A DNA stretch of 37,890 nucleotides from DATKKG01 sp964475215 (GCA_964475215.1 CAYYVT010000159.1:1-37890); one strand, 5' to 3'. Counted from the first letter of the stretch, positions 1 through 6,840 are shown. Numbers and translations: made by a program. The notes: generated from the sequence alone by a model not told the origin.

Positions 1-25
1 CCTGCCGTGAAAGGAAGAAAGAACA

Positions 26-33
26 TCTTATCT
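26..33 (+). promoter_or_regulatory. TATA-like box of the signal peptidase gene
   Basis: TCTTATCT is centred about 29 bases before the ATG at 58, the spacing expected for a leaderless archaeal transcript. The match is weak, and the first 57 bases hold nothing else recognisable. Confidence 0.4.
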
Positions 34-57
34 AGGTCGCCCGTTTAGCCAGAGCCC

Positions 58-564
58 ATGCCGAGCGGACATGGCAGGGCATACTCGATCATCTTCGACG
101 CGGTGGTGGTTTTCGCCCTGGTGGTGTTGCTCGCCAACTTCGGCAACTACTTCTCCGTGGTCTTTCCGGTGGACGGCATCAGCATGAGGCCCACGATAGT
201 ATCGGGAGACCTCGCAATTGTCGAGCCTGTAAATATCTCGACGATTCACGTGGGAGACATAGTGGTGTACAAAGACGGTTTCATCGACGTGATACACAGG
301 GTCGTGCGAATCCAGGGGAGCGGCGCCAGCGAGGTCCTCACGGTTAAGGGAGATAACAACCCCATACCGGACGCGGTCCCCGTAACCAGCGACCTCTTGG
401 TGGGGAAGGTGGTAGTCGTCATCTTGTATATCGGGACATTCGTCGAGCAGCCCTACAACTACGTCCTGGCCTTCGTCCTTATCTGCATGTTGGCGGTCGA
501 CTTCTTCGAGTCGGAGAGGTCAAGCGAAGAGGCGGCTCCTCCAAAGCTTCAAAGCTCTGCGTAG
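58..564 (+). CDS. Signal peptidase I, archaeal/Sec11 type
   Basis: This membrane endopeptidase removes signal peptides from Sec-exported proteins on the outer face of the membrane. The 168 residues show a membrane span at about 11-35, the catalytic serine in GISMRPT (Ser42), and VIHRVV at 79-83, where His80 replaces the bacterial lysine; this Ser/His pair is typical of archaeal and eukaryotic enzymes. GDNN at 98-101 followed by Asp105 is the conserved box E. A second hydrophobic stretch at about 134-155 anchors the C-terminus, which ends in a short charged tail. The length suits the archaeal family. The ATG is 29 bases after a TATA-like box and has no Shine-Dalgarno motif. It is monocistronic, convergent with the zinc-ribbon gene downstream. 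Confidence 0.93.
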   Translation: MPSGHGRAYSIIFDAVVVFALVVLLANFGNYFSVVFPVDGISMRPTIVSGDLAIVEPVNISTIHVGDIVVYKDGFIDVIHRVVRIQGSGASEVLTVKGDNNPIPDAVPVTSDLLVGKVVVVILYIGTFVEQPYNYVLAFVLICMLAVDFFESERSSEEAAPPKLQSSA

Positions 565-623
565 GCGTCCGACCGTATATCGTCCTTCGCAACCCTGGCA
601 GGAATTTGCCCGGGGCTGGAACT

Positions 624-932
624 CTAATCTCTCTGTTGGGTCGTGCGAATTTCCGCCCATTGGTGGCCGCAATGTTTGCAGCGATATGTGTACTGGAATT
701 CAGTAATTTCGACGGTCACGGGGACGTCCTCCTCGACGACGAGAGGGCTTGCCGCCGAACTGAAAGCGGCTGCCCCATGCATAGGAACTCCGGGCGCTCC
801 CGGAGATGCTACGATCGTCTTTACGTCTGTAGTCTCTTTCCTATCACTGACCGTCTCCTTCCTGACCAGCCTGATTTCAAAACGTCTGCCACAGGCCGGG
901 CAGTGCCTGAAGAGGGTCTCGATTTCCGACAT
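624..932 (-). CDS. Small zinc-ribbon protein
   Basis: The 102-residue protein has CPAC at residues 11-14 and CKHC at 85-88, a four-cysteine zinc site split by about 70 residues. The intervening segment holds a Ser/Ala/Gly/Pro-rich stretch (about 43-65) followed by a strand-rich stretch (about 66-82), so it could be a two-part ribbon with a flexible insert. It is probably a cytoplasmic nucleic-acid or protein-binding factor, but I do not recognise a named family. The ATG at 932 is supported by a strong TATA box (TTTAAATAAA on the minus strand) centred 25 bases upstream, so the message should be leaderless. Several ORFs read across it on the plus strand but have no promoter or domain. Confidence 0.75.
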   Translation of the reverse strand: MSEIETLFRHCPACGRRFEIRLVRKETVSDRKETTDVKTIVASPGAPGVPMHGAAAFSSAASPLVVEEDVPVTVEITEFQYTYRCKHCGHQWAEIRTTQQRD

Positions 933-952
933 CGGTCTTAGTCTCCCTGAGA

Positions 953-962
953 TTTATTTAAA
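953..962 (-). promoter_or_regulatory. TATA box of the zinc-ribbon gene
   Basis: The minus strand reads TTTAAATAAA, centred 25 bases upstream of the ATG at 932. It is one of the best archaeal TATA boxes in the window and implies a leaderless transcript. Confidence 0.75.
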
Positions 963-1049
963 CTGTGGAGATCGGTGAGACCTCCGGTGAGGGTAGATTC
1001 TGGGTCTCAGTGGACGCAGTCGGGAAATCGATTCGCCCTAGCCCTCCAT

Positions 1050-1065
1050 GACATCATCAGATGTC
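1050..1065. repeat. Palindrome upstream of the TBP promoter
   Basis: GACATC-ATCA-GATGTC is a perfect inverted repeat with 6-base arms and a 4-base spacer. It lies about 65 bases upstream of the first TBP TATA box, in the roughly 235-base spacer between the zinc-ribbon and TBP genes. It could be an operator; no known motif was recognised. Confidence 0.35.
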
Positions 1066-1129
1066 GTGAAATCCCTTCATAGGCTCCTAAGTGACGAATA
1101 GCGGCCCAAGTTCGCCGTGAGCTCGAAAG

Positions 1130-1153
1130 TTTATAAAGGGTCCTTTATAAAGG
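1130..1153 (+). promoter_or_regulatory. Tandem TATA boxes of the TBP gene
   Basis: TTTATAAAGG occurs twice, at 1130-1139 and 1144-1153, separated by GTCC. The second copy is part of a perfect 12-base palindrome, CCTTTATAAAGG (1142-1153). The first box is centred 34 bases before the ATG at 1168, giving a short leader. The second is centred only 20 bases before it, so initiation from that box would fall inside the coding sequence. One box is therefore likely a promoter and the other a possible TBP autoregulatory site. Confidence 0.75.
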
Positions 1154-1167
1154 AAATATCGATTTAT

Positions 1168-1725
1168 ATGCCTAAAACTACGCCTCTTATCTCGATCGAG
1201 AACGTAGTCGCATCAGCCAGCGTTAATCAGTCGATAGATCTTAACGAAATTACGAGGCTTTTTCCAGATGTTGAGTACCATCCCGAGCAGTTCCCCGGCC
1301 TGGTCTTTAGGCTCAAGGCCCCGAAGACGGCCACCCTGATCTTCAATTCGGGAAAGATGGTCTGCACTGGGGCCAAGAGCGAGGAGCAATCCTTCAAGGC
1401 CGTACAGATGGTGGTGCAGAAGCTCAGGAAGTCGGGGATAAGGGTCGAGAACGAGCCGGAGGTGGAGATACAGAACATCGTCGCATCCGCCAGCCTTGGA
1501 GGTCGAGTGAAGCTGGAAGAGGCTGCGCTGAACCTTCCCCGGAGCATGTATGAACCCGAGCAGTTCCCCGGCCTCATCCACAGGATGCTTGAGCCCAAGA
1601 CTGTGATCCTCCTGTTCGCCAGCGGCAAACTTGTGTGCACGGGGGCGAAGAAGGAAGAGGAGGTCTACAAGGCTGTCAACAACCTCCACACGCTGCTCGA
1701 AAGCGAAGAACTGATGATCTACTAA
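1168..1725 (+). CDS. tbp: TATA-binding protein (TBP)
   Basis: TBP is the general transcription factor that binds and bends promoter DNA and recruits TFB and RNA polymerase. The 185 residues form the classic saddle of two direct repeats: ENVVASAS and EQFPGL with LIFNSGKMVCTGAK in the first half, QNIVASAS and EQFPGL with LLFASGKLVCTGAK in the second. The paired phenylalanines of FPG and LIF/LLF in each half are the residues that kink DNA. The length matches archaeal TBPs. The frame stays open upstream to a GTG at 1117, but both TATA boxes lie inside that extension, so the ATG at 1168 is chosen. The stop overlaps the stop of the convergent gene by 4 bases. The duplicated TATA box suggests autoregulation. 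Confidence 0.97.
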   Translation: MPKTTPLISIENVVASASVNQSIDLNEITRLFPDVEYHPEQFPGLVFRLKAPKTATLIFNSGKMVCTGAKSEEQSFKAVQMVVQKLRKSGIRVENEPEVEIQNIVASASLGGRVKLEEAALNLPRSMYEPEQFPGLIHRMLEPKTVILLFASGKLVCTGAKKEEEVYKAVNNLHTLLESEELMIY

Positions 1726-2129
1726 GAGTACAGGTCTAGGACCGTCGACGCCGTCTCCTTTTTCGAGATGATCCTGCCAGCCCTGCCGATGACGTAGTCG
1801 GCTGACCTACTTCTCGCCTTGATCCAAACGACGAAGCGATCGCGCTTGGCCAAGGAGCCGATGGCGACGAAGGGGCCGAAGTCCGAGGCCGCCGCCGCTT
1901 CCGCTGCGGCGACGGGCATGCGGAATATCCTCCCCGCCCTGTGTGCCTTCAGCCTCGACTTGATCTCGGCGTAGGCCCTGGCGTTCTCGCCCGTCCTCCC
2001 CGCGAGCACCGCGACGACGTCGCCTCTCGCGCCCGCGAAGTCGATCCCCGCGAGCCCCTCGAAGACTCGCTCTGTCTCCAGGCCATCTCTAAGCCTGACA
2101 TAGAGCTTGGGCGGTGACCGCGGGAACAT
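1722..2129 (-). CDS. Conserved-looking protein of unknown function
   Basis: I do not recognise this 135-residue protein. It reads as a soluble mixed alpha/beta protein, with an Ala-rich helical stretch near the middle, a strand-rich FVVWIKAR segment, and a basic C-terminal third (RSADYVIGRAGRIISKK) that could contact RNA. The open frame continues to a TTG at 2186. I favour the ATG at 2129 because CTTTTTAG on the minus strand (2156-2163) is centred 30 bases before it, the leaderless spacing seen elsewhere here. With the longer start the product is 154 residues. It converges on TBP with a 4-base overlap of the two stop codons. No antisense frame offers a better gene. Confidence 0.6.
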   Translation of the reverse strand: MFPRSPPKLYVRLRDGLETERVFEGLAGIDFAGARGDVVAVLAGRTGENARAYAEIKSRLKAHRAGRIFRMPVAAAEAAAASDFGPFVAIGSLAKRDRFVVWIKARSRSADYVIGRAGRIISKKETASTVLDLYS

Positions 2130-2155
2130 CGACGGAGAATTGGGCTTTCTCGGGT

Positions 2156-2163
2156 CTAAAAAG
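2156..2163 (-). promoter_or_regulatory. Probable TATA box of the unknown gene at 1722
   Basis: The minus strand reads CTTTTTAG, centred about 30 bases upstream of the ATG at 2129. It is used here to choose that start over the upstream TTG at 2186. Confidence 0.4.
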
Positions 2164-2229
2164 AATTCGTATCCGGACTCGCGCAATTCATATTAGGTCG
2201 ATGAAGGGACGGCAGGAACGAGAGAGCTG

Positions 2230-3270
2230 ATGGATAAGAAGGTCGCGGTAATCAAAGGAGACGGAACCGGCCCAGAGCTTGTCGATGCTACCATGGCAGT
2301 GTACAGATCCGTGGGGGCTACGGATAACATCGAATTCATCCCCTGCGAAGCCGGGGCCGAGTTCTTTCACTCCAGGGGTTCGGAGGGCTACATCCCCAAG
2401 GAGACATGGGATGCGCTAGAATCAAGCGATGCCTGTCTTAAGGGCCCTACGACCACCGAGCCCGGCCCAAACACCCCACGCAGCGTGGCGGTCAGCATCA
2501 GGCAGAGGTTCAACCTCTACGCCAACGTCCGGCCCGTCAAGACATACAAGGGGATGGAGGGCCCTTTGGGAGCTGTCGACATGTGCTTCGTAAGGGAGGG
2601 CACCGAGGGGCTCTATTCCGGCATCGAGTTCAAGCTGGGCGATGACGCCGCCGCGGCGGTGAGGAAGATAACCCGAAGCTCCAGCGAGAAGGTGATTAAG
2701 TTCGCCTTCAGGGAGGCGGTCGGCAGGGGCTGGGGCAAGGTCATCGCCATAAACAAGGCCAACATTCTAAAGGTGACTGACGGACTCTGGCTGGAGGTTT
2801 TCAGAGATGTGGGCAGAGGGTATCCCGCCATCGGGAAGGAAGAGTATTTCATAGACAACTTTGCCCAGCAGCTGGTGAAGAACCCCCAAATCTTCAACCA
2901 GAACGTCATCGTGGGAACGAACCTCTTCATGGATGTGCTCACCGAGGAGGCCTCCGGATTGATAGGTAGCATAGGCATGGTCTACTCGGCAAACATCGGC
3001 GACAGGTACGCGATGTTCGAGCCCGCCCACGGAAGCTCGCCCAAGTACAAGGGGCTGGACAAGGTGAATCCGGTGGCGACCGTGCTGTCGGGCGCTTGGC
3101 TGCTAAGGTACCTCGGCGAGGTGAAGAAGGGCGACGCCATATTCGAAGCAGTGGACTCGGTCGTGGGAGAGGGGAGGGTCCTCACCTACGACCTGAAGGG
3201 GAAGGCAGGGACCAGGGAGATGGCCGGAGCTATCGCGGAGAGGGCGGCCCAGATACTTTCTTCATCGTGA
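2230..3270 (+). CDS. Isocitrate/isopropylmalate-family dehydrogenase, likely NADP-linked isocitrate dehydrogenase
   Basis: A cytoplasmic decarboxylating beta-hydroxyacid dehydrogenase of 346 residues. Family marks are the N-terminal IKGDGTGPEL, the substrate loop and arginines in SVAVSIRQRF and YANVRPVK, YSANIGDRY, and the cofactor loop EPAHGSSPKY. In that loop Lys272-Tyr273 and Val279 align with E. coli Icd Lys344, Tyr345 and Val351, which favour NADP; NAD-linked LeuB enzymes carry Asp-Ile at the first two. The substrate loop keeps the serine of isocitrate dehydrogenases but has Ala where Icd has Asn, so homoisocitrate or isopropylmalate activity is not excluded. No leu or TCA genes adjoin it. 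A CATATTAG box (2189-2196) lies 38 bases upstream of the ATG. Confidence 0.85.
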   Translation: MDKKVAVIKGDGTGPELVDATMAVYRSVGATDNIEFIPCEAGAEFFHSRGSEGYIPKETWDALESSDACLKGPTTTEPGPNTPRSVAVSIRQRFNLYANVRPVKTYKGMEGPLGAVDMCFVREGTEGLYSGIEFKLGDDAAAAVRKITRSSSEKVIKFAFREAVGRGWGKVIAINKANILKVTDGLWLEVFRDVGRGYPAIGKEEYFIDNFAQQLVKNPQIFNQNVIVGTNLFMDVLTEEASGLIGSIGMVYSANIGDRYAMFEPAHGSSPKYKGLDKVNPVATVLSGAWLLRYLGEVKKGDAIFEAVDSVVGEGRVLTYDLKGKAGTREMAGAIAERAAQILSSS

Positions 3271-3290
3271 AATGGGAGACTATCTCCAAA

Positions 3291-3298
3291 AGGCTATA
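3291..3298 (+). promoter_or_regulatory. TATA-like box of the coiled-coil protein gene
   Basis: GGCTATAAC is centred about 29 bases before the GTG at 3324, so the transcript is probably leaderless. Confidence 0.45.
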
Positions 3299-3323
3299 AC
3301 CTCATCCGGTCGTGTAGAGTGAC

Positions 3324-3905
3324 GTGAGCAACCAAGAGGAAGTCCGAAGGTTGGCGGACCTCCGCCAGTGGCTTGAAGAGAAGATCAAGGGGCTGGAGGA
3401 GGAGCTTGAGCTCACCCGGCAGACCTTGGGTTTGGTTGACGAGCAGCTCAAGAGGGACAGTTTCGTCAAGGCAGCTGAGGTCCCGGTCACACCCAAGTCA
3501 CCCGCAAAGGAAGAGCCCCCACAGATGATCGAAGCAGTCGCCGCGGAAGTGAGCGAGACCAGGCCCCTGCGGAGGCAGAAGGACAACTACCTCATCGCCA
3601 ACGCCTACGTCCAGGGAAACACCGTGACCATCGTCCCCGTCACCGACGTCGTCCTGCGAGCTTCCACTCCGCCCTTCAAGTCGTACCTGCTGGGGAAGGT
3701 CTTGGGTGGCATGAAGGAGGCGGACGAAGCCGCGGTGGCAGAGGGCAAAATGCAGAAGGAGAAGGTGTTCTCATCGGACTATGCGGAGGAGGGAGGGAAG
3801 ATCAGCAAGCTGGTCCTCAAGAACTTCAACGACAAGGCCCGCCTGAACGAAACCCTGAGCACGACCCTCTGGACGTTCACGAAGATGCTGGAGAAGCAGT
3901 CATAG
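3324..3905 (+). CDS. Coiled-coil protein of unknown function
   Basis: Nothing identifies a known family. The 193 residues divide into an N-terminal coiled coil (about 1-45, rich in Glu, Leu, Lys and Arg with a heptad look), a Pro/Glu/Ala-rich linker (about 50-85), and a globular C-terminal domain starting near DNYLIANAYVQGN. That domain has several strands and ends in charged helices around KLVLKNFNDKARLNETL. There is no signal peptide or membrane span, so it should be cytoplasmic and oligomeric through the coil. The GTG at 3324 sits 29 bases after a TATA-like box. It is a single gene with its own promoter; the next gene also has one. Confidence 0.7.
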   Translation: MSNQEEVRRLADLRQWLEEKIKGLEEELELTRQTLGLVDEQLKRDSFVKAAEVPVTPKSPAKEEPPQMIEAVAAEVSETRPLRRQKDNYLIANAYVQGNTVTIVPVTDVVLRASTPPFKSYLLGKVLGGMKEADEAAVAEGKMQKEKVFSSDYAEEGGKISKLVLKNFNDKARLNETLSTTLWTFTKMLEKQS

Positions 3906-3928
3906 AGACGGCAGAATGTTCGACAAGC

Positions 3929-3936
3929 GTTAAATC
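3929..3936 (+). promoter_or_regulatory. TATA-like box of the MoaD/propeller operon
   Basis: GTTAAATC is centred 30 bases before the GTG at 3962, fitting a leaderless transcript covering both genes. Confidence 0.5.
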
Positions 3937-3961
3937 GCGGTCCAAACCTGGAACCCGCGAA

Positions 3962-4243
3962 GTGTCGGTCAGGTTCGTGCTGCTCGGGACGCTGAAGGAC
4001 TTCTGCGGCGCCAGCGGTGAGCTCACCGTCAAGGGCTCGACGATCAGGGAGGCCCTCGAGTCCCTTCAGGAGAACAACCCCAGCGTGGGCGACAGCATCT
4101 GCGACGAGCACGGCAGGGTCCGCGAGCTAATCAACGTCTTCGTCGGAGGCAAAGAGATCAGGACCCTGTCCGGCGAAATGACGAAGTTGAAGGACGGGGA
4201 GGAGCTTATCGTGATCCCTTCGGTAGCAGGTGGAAAGGAATGA
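3962..4243 (+). CDS. MoaD/ThiS-like ubiquitin-fold protein (SAMP-like)
   Basis: This 93-residue protein has the beta-grasp pattern of MoaD/ThiS and archaeal SAMP proteins: an opening strand (VSVRFVLLGTLKDF), a helix with the TIREALESL pattern, INVFVGGKEI, and a closing LKDGEELIVIPSVAGG. Such proteins carry a C-terminal Gly-Gly that is adenylated and then carries sulfur or is joined to lysines. Here Gly90-Gly91 is followed by Lys-Glu, so the diglycine is not terminal and would need trimming before use. The stop overlaps the next ATG by 4 bases, and the codons for the two extra residues form that gene's Shine-Dalgarno-like GGAAAGGA. No moaE, E1-like or JAMM protease gene is in the window. Confidence 0.8.
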   Translation: MSVRFVLLGTLKDFCGASGELTVKGSTIREALESLQENNPSVGDSICDEHGRVRELINVFVGGKEIRTLSGEMTKLKDGEELIVIPSVAGGKE

Positions 4244-5325
4244 ATTCGACAGGGGCTACCGTTCTGGTCGGCACCACGAAGGGCGCCTTCTTCTTTATAA
4301 GCGACCCTGGGAGGAGAAATTGGAAGGCAAGGGGCCCCTTCTTCGCGAGTGATATGGGGGCCCTCGGAGAAGTCTTCCACATGGCCCTCGACCGGCGCGA
4401 CGGCGGCCGCATCTACGCCGGCGTCAATCCGGGATTCACGGGGCCGGCTGTATTCTTCACAGACGACCTCGGAGAGAGCTGGAAGAAATCCTCCAAGCCT
4501 CCGAGGTTTCCGAAGAAGTCGAAGCTAACTGCAAAGAACATCTGGCACATTACACCTGGCCGGGAGGATGAGCCCGGGAAGGTATACCTAGGACTTGACC
4601 CTCACGCCCTCTTCGAGAGCGATGATGGCGGCAACAGCTGGCATGACGTCCCAGGGTTGACCTATCATGAGGACAGGAGGGGCTGGAACCCGGGGTTCGG
4701 CGGTCCGTGCCTTCACACCATCGTCCTGGACCCGGGCTCGAGGAAGGGGATGTGGGTGGGCATGTCGGCGGCGGGCGTTTACCATACTCGGGACATGGAG
4801 AAGTGGGCTCCGAGGAACAGGGGAATCAGGGTCGACTTCGCCCCAGTCAAGTTCCCCGAGTTTGGCCAGTGCGTGCACAAGTTCGCGTTGAGCTGTGACG
4901 GAAGGACGCTCTTCCTTCAGAATCATGGCGGCGTCTACAAGAGCGAAGACGGGGGGGAGACCTGGCTGGACATATCGAAGGGCCTTCCGAGCGACTTCGG
5001 CTTTGCGCTGACGGCTCATCCCACAGATCCCAGGGCGTTCTACATCGTCCCGCTCGAAGTCCCCGCCAGGTTCAGCCTGGGGGCTCAAGCGTCCGTCTAC
5101 AGGACCCGGGACAAGGGGAAGAGCTGGGAAGCTCTCACAGAGGGCCTCCCGGGGAACGCATACCTGACGGTGTTAAGGGAGGGGCTCTGCAACGACGGCC
5201 TCGATCCCGCAGGCGTATACATGGGGGCCAAGAACGGAACGATTTACTTCAGCCGTGATGACGGCGAGCACTTTGAAGTGCTCGCCCACGACCTGCCGCA
5301 GATCTTGTCCGTTTCATCCGCCTGA
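4240..5325 (+). CDS. Asp-box (BNR) repeat beta-propeller protein
   Basis: The 361-residue protein carries six regularly spaced Asp-box turns (S/T-x-D-x-G-x-x-W type) near residues 73, 127, 182, 235, 289 and 338, for example DDGGNSW, EDGGETW and RDKGKSW. A spacing of about 49-55 residues implies six blades of the sialidase/VPS10/photosystem-assembly propeller class. No signal peptide or membrane span is seen, so it is probably cytoplasmic. Sialidase catalytic residues cannot be assigned and the Asp boxes are structural, so I do not call it a sialidase. Its start overlaps the stop of the MoaD-like gene, which suggests translational coupling and a shared role. Confidence 0.85.
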   Translation: MNSTGATVLVGTTKGAFFFISDPGRRNWKARGPFFASDMGALGEVFHMALDRRDGGRIYAGVNPGFTGPAVFFTDDLGESWKKSSKPPRFPKKSKLTAKNIWHITPGREDEPGKVYLGLDPHALFESDDGGNSWHDVPGLTYHEDRRGWNPGFGGPCLHTIVLDPGSRKGMWVGMSAAGVYHTRDMEKWAPRNRGIRVDFAPVKFPEFGQCVHKFALSCDGRTLFLQNHGGVYKSEDGGETWLDISKGLPSDFGFALTAHPTDPRAFYIVPLEVPARFSLGAQASVYRTRDKGKSWEALTEGLPGNAYLTVLREGLCNDGLDPAGVYMGAKNGTIYFSRDDGEHFEVLAHDLPQILSVSSA

Positions 5326-5339
5326 CATGGGGACGCCGC

Positions 5340-5849
5340 TCACTGGCCGAAGATGGTTATGCTGGAGACGTAGGGAAGGCGCCCGATGTCTTCAACGGCG
5401 ACCGCGGGCACATGCCCTTCCACGACAATCGTCAGGGCGGGCTCGGGGTAGAGGTCGGGGTCGTCGGCTAGGGCCTGCCTCACAAGAAGGTCGTGTTTGG
5501 CCAGGACCGCCGACACCCCCGCGAGAATTCCGGATCGGTGGGGGTCGGCGTTGATCTTGAGCACCGTGTAGCCCAGCTGAGAGGCGACTCCGACCAGCGA
5601 AGTCCCCGCGGGCCTTAGCTTCATGAATATAGCCTTCATCTCGTCGTCCTCGAGTATGTACGAGGCCGTGTCACGAACCACCCTCCTGTCGACGCCTGCT
5701 GCCCTGGCTAGGCTCACGTCCGTTATCTCGGCACCGCCCACATAGAAGCGGCCGTCCTCGTCCACCCTTATGCCGCTCTCGATGAGCAAACGGACGACTT
5801 GGAGGCCAGCCTTCCTCTTGACGAAGTGCCCCCTGACGGCGCTCCACAT
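5340..5849 (-). CDS. ACT-domain regulator of amino acid metabolism type
   Basis: The 169-residue protein looks like the archaeal group described as predicted amino-acid metabolism regulators with an ACT domain. The N-terminal half has a helix-turn-helix-like stretch (EITDVSLARAAGVDRRVV, about 41-58). The C-terminal half contains two ACT-like strand-helix units: TSLVGVASQLGYTVLKIN, then ADPHRSGILAGVSAVLAKHDL, where small-molecule binding would occur, and a closing TIVVEGHVP strand. It is presumably a cytoplasmic amino-acid sensor that controls transcription or an enzyme. The ATG at 5849 has a good Shine-Dalgarno sequence (GGGAGGAGC) about 8 bases upstream and a possible TATA box at 5892-5900, so this gene, unlike its neighbours, has a leader of roughly 20 bases. 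Confidence 0.72.
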   Translation of the reverse strand: MWSAVRGHFVKRKAGLQVVRLLIESGIRVDEDGRFYVGGAEITDVSLARAAGVDRRVVRDTASYILEDDEMKAIFMKLRPAGTSLVGVASQLGYTVLKINADPHRSGILAGVSAVLAKHDLLVRQALADDPDLYPEPALTIVVEGHVPAVAVEDIGRLPYVSSITIFGQ

Positions 5850-5948
5850 CAGCGAAGCTCCTCCCTGCAGCCTAGAACGGGCATCGAGGCCATTTTTAGG
5901 ACTATGGGGCCTGAAACCTAACCCCCTAAAAAGCTAGATGTAGCACGC

Positions 5949-6725
5949 TCAGGGCCAGAGGACGGCTGCTTGGAAGCTGTTCCCCTCCGCCGTGATGACC
6001 ACGACGTTGTAGAGGGTCCCGGAGACGGTCCCTGAAGTCTCCACGACGAAGGTGCCCGTGGCCGCCGACATGAGCTGACCCGCCACAGTCTGGCTGAACC
6101 CCGAACCGAAGGTCACCGCGGCTGGCACGCCATTAAAGTAGACCTGCCTAATCGTTACCGGGCCCGGGCTCTGGTTCAGGGCTGTCACGTTCAGGACCCC
6201 GTTGATCACCGAGGCCGTCAGGACGAGCATCTCGTTTCCTCCGCCACCTACGGGGGCGGCGGAGCCGGTGGAGCCGGCGGAAGGTAGGGTCGCCTCCACC
6301 TGATAGCTCATGCCCGAAGAGGTCAGGATGTCAATGGTGAGAGACTGGCCAGCGGAGAAGGACTCCCCTCCCCTGCCGGAGACTGTAATTGAGAGCAGGA
6401 AGGAGGCGTCAGGCTGCACCGTCAATGGAAGGCCGGGGGGCGCCACCTGTCCCGTGAAGTCCACGCCTCCGATGGTGACCTCGGTCACCGTTATGGGCGA
6501 AGATGCACTGTTAACTCCCTGCGTCTCCACCGTCCACGGGCCCGTGCCGCTGGAGGTCGCCTGGCCGAAGGTGAGGCCTTGGGGGGCAGCACCCCCGCTC
6601 GTGGAGCCCAGCTCATACCACATAACGTAGCCCGCAAGCACCGCCATGGCGATCAACGCCGCTAGGATCAGGCCCTTGGATGCCATCGCCTTGACAGCCC
6701 TTCGGAGATCGGGTTCAACCACCAT
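5949..6725 (-). CDS. Membrane-anchored extracellular protein, possibly pilin-like
   Basis: This 258-residue protein has a short basic N-terminus (RRAVKAMASKG), a single hydrophobic segment at about 19-37, and then a long Gly/Ser/Thr/Val-rich region with almost no charge apart from scattered acidic residues, typical of a secreted beta-sandwich. The Lys-Gly just before the hydrophobic segment resembles a class III (prepilin) signal, so it could be a type IV pilin or adhesin-type subunit; alternatively it is simply anchored by one N-terminal helix. Two similar halves seem present around the motifs PITVTEVTIGGVDFTG and PVTIRQVYFNGVPA, suggesting a duplicated domain. A TATA box at 6744-6750 is centred 22 bases before the ATG. 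Confidence 0.65.
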   Translation of the reverse strand: MVVEPDLRRAVKAMASKGLILAALIAMAVLAGYVMWYELGSTSGGAAPQGLTFGQATSSGTGPWTVETQGVNSASSPITVTEVTIGGVDFTGQVAPPGLPLTVQPDASFLLSITVSGRGGESFSAGQSLTIDILTSSGMSYQVEATLPSAGSTGSAAPVGGGGNEMLVLTASVINGVLNVTALNQSPGPVTIRQVYFNGVPAAVTFGSGFSQTVAGQLMSAATGTFVVETSGTVSGTLYNVVVITAEGNSFQAAVLWP

Positions 6726-6743
6726 TCGTCGTCGCTATGGCCA

Positions 6744-6750
6744 CATATAA
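6744..6750 (-). promoter_or_regulatory. TATA box of the pilin-like gene
   Basis: The minus strand reads TTATATG, about 22 bases upstream of the ATG at 6725. This implies a leaderless transcript. Confidence 0.5.
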
Positions 6751-6840
6751 GGAGCTGGAGGGCGCTGCGAAACGGCCAAAGCTCCCGCTCAGGCGATGGA
6801 GATGACACAAATCAGGTGTGAGCTTGTAGGTTGGCGGCCG

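Noticed and set aside
606..978. Two open frames on the plus strand across the zinc-ribbon gene
   Set aside because: They lie opposite a gene with four zinc-binding cysteines and a strong TATA box, and have no promoter or recognisable motif.
2613..3185. Several minus-strand frames across the dehydrogenase gene
   Set aside because: They are antisense to a fully conserved enzyme and their translations are low-complexity Ser/Pro/Ala text typical of shadow frames.
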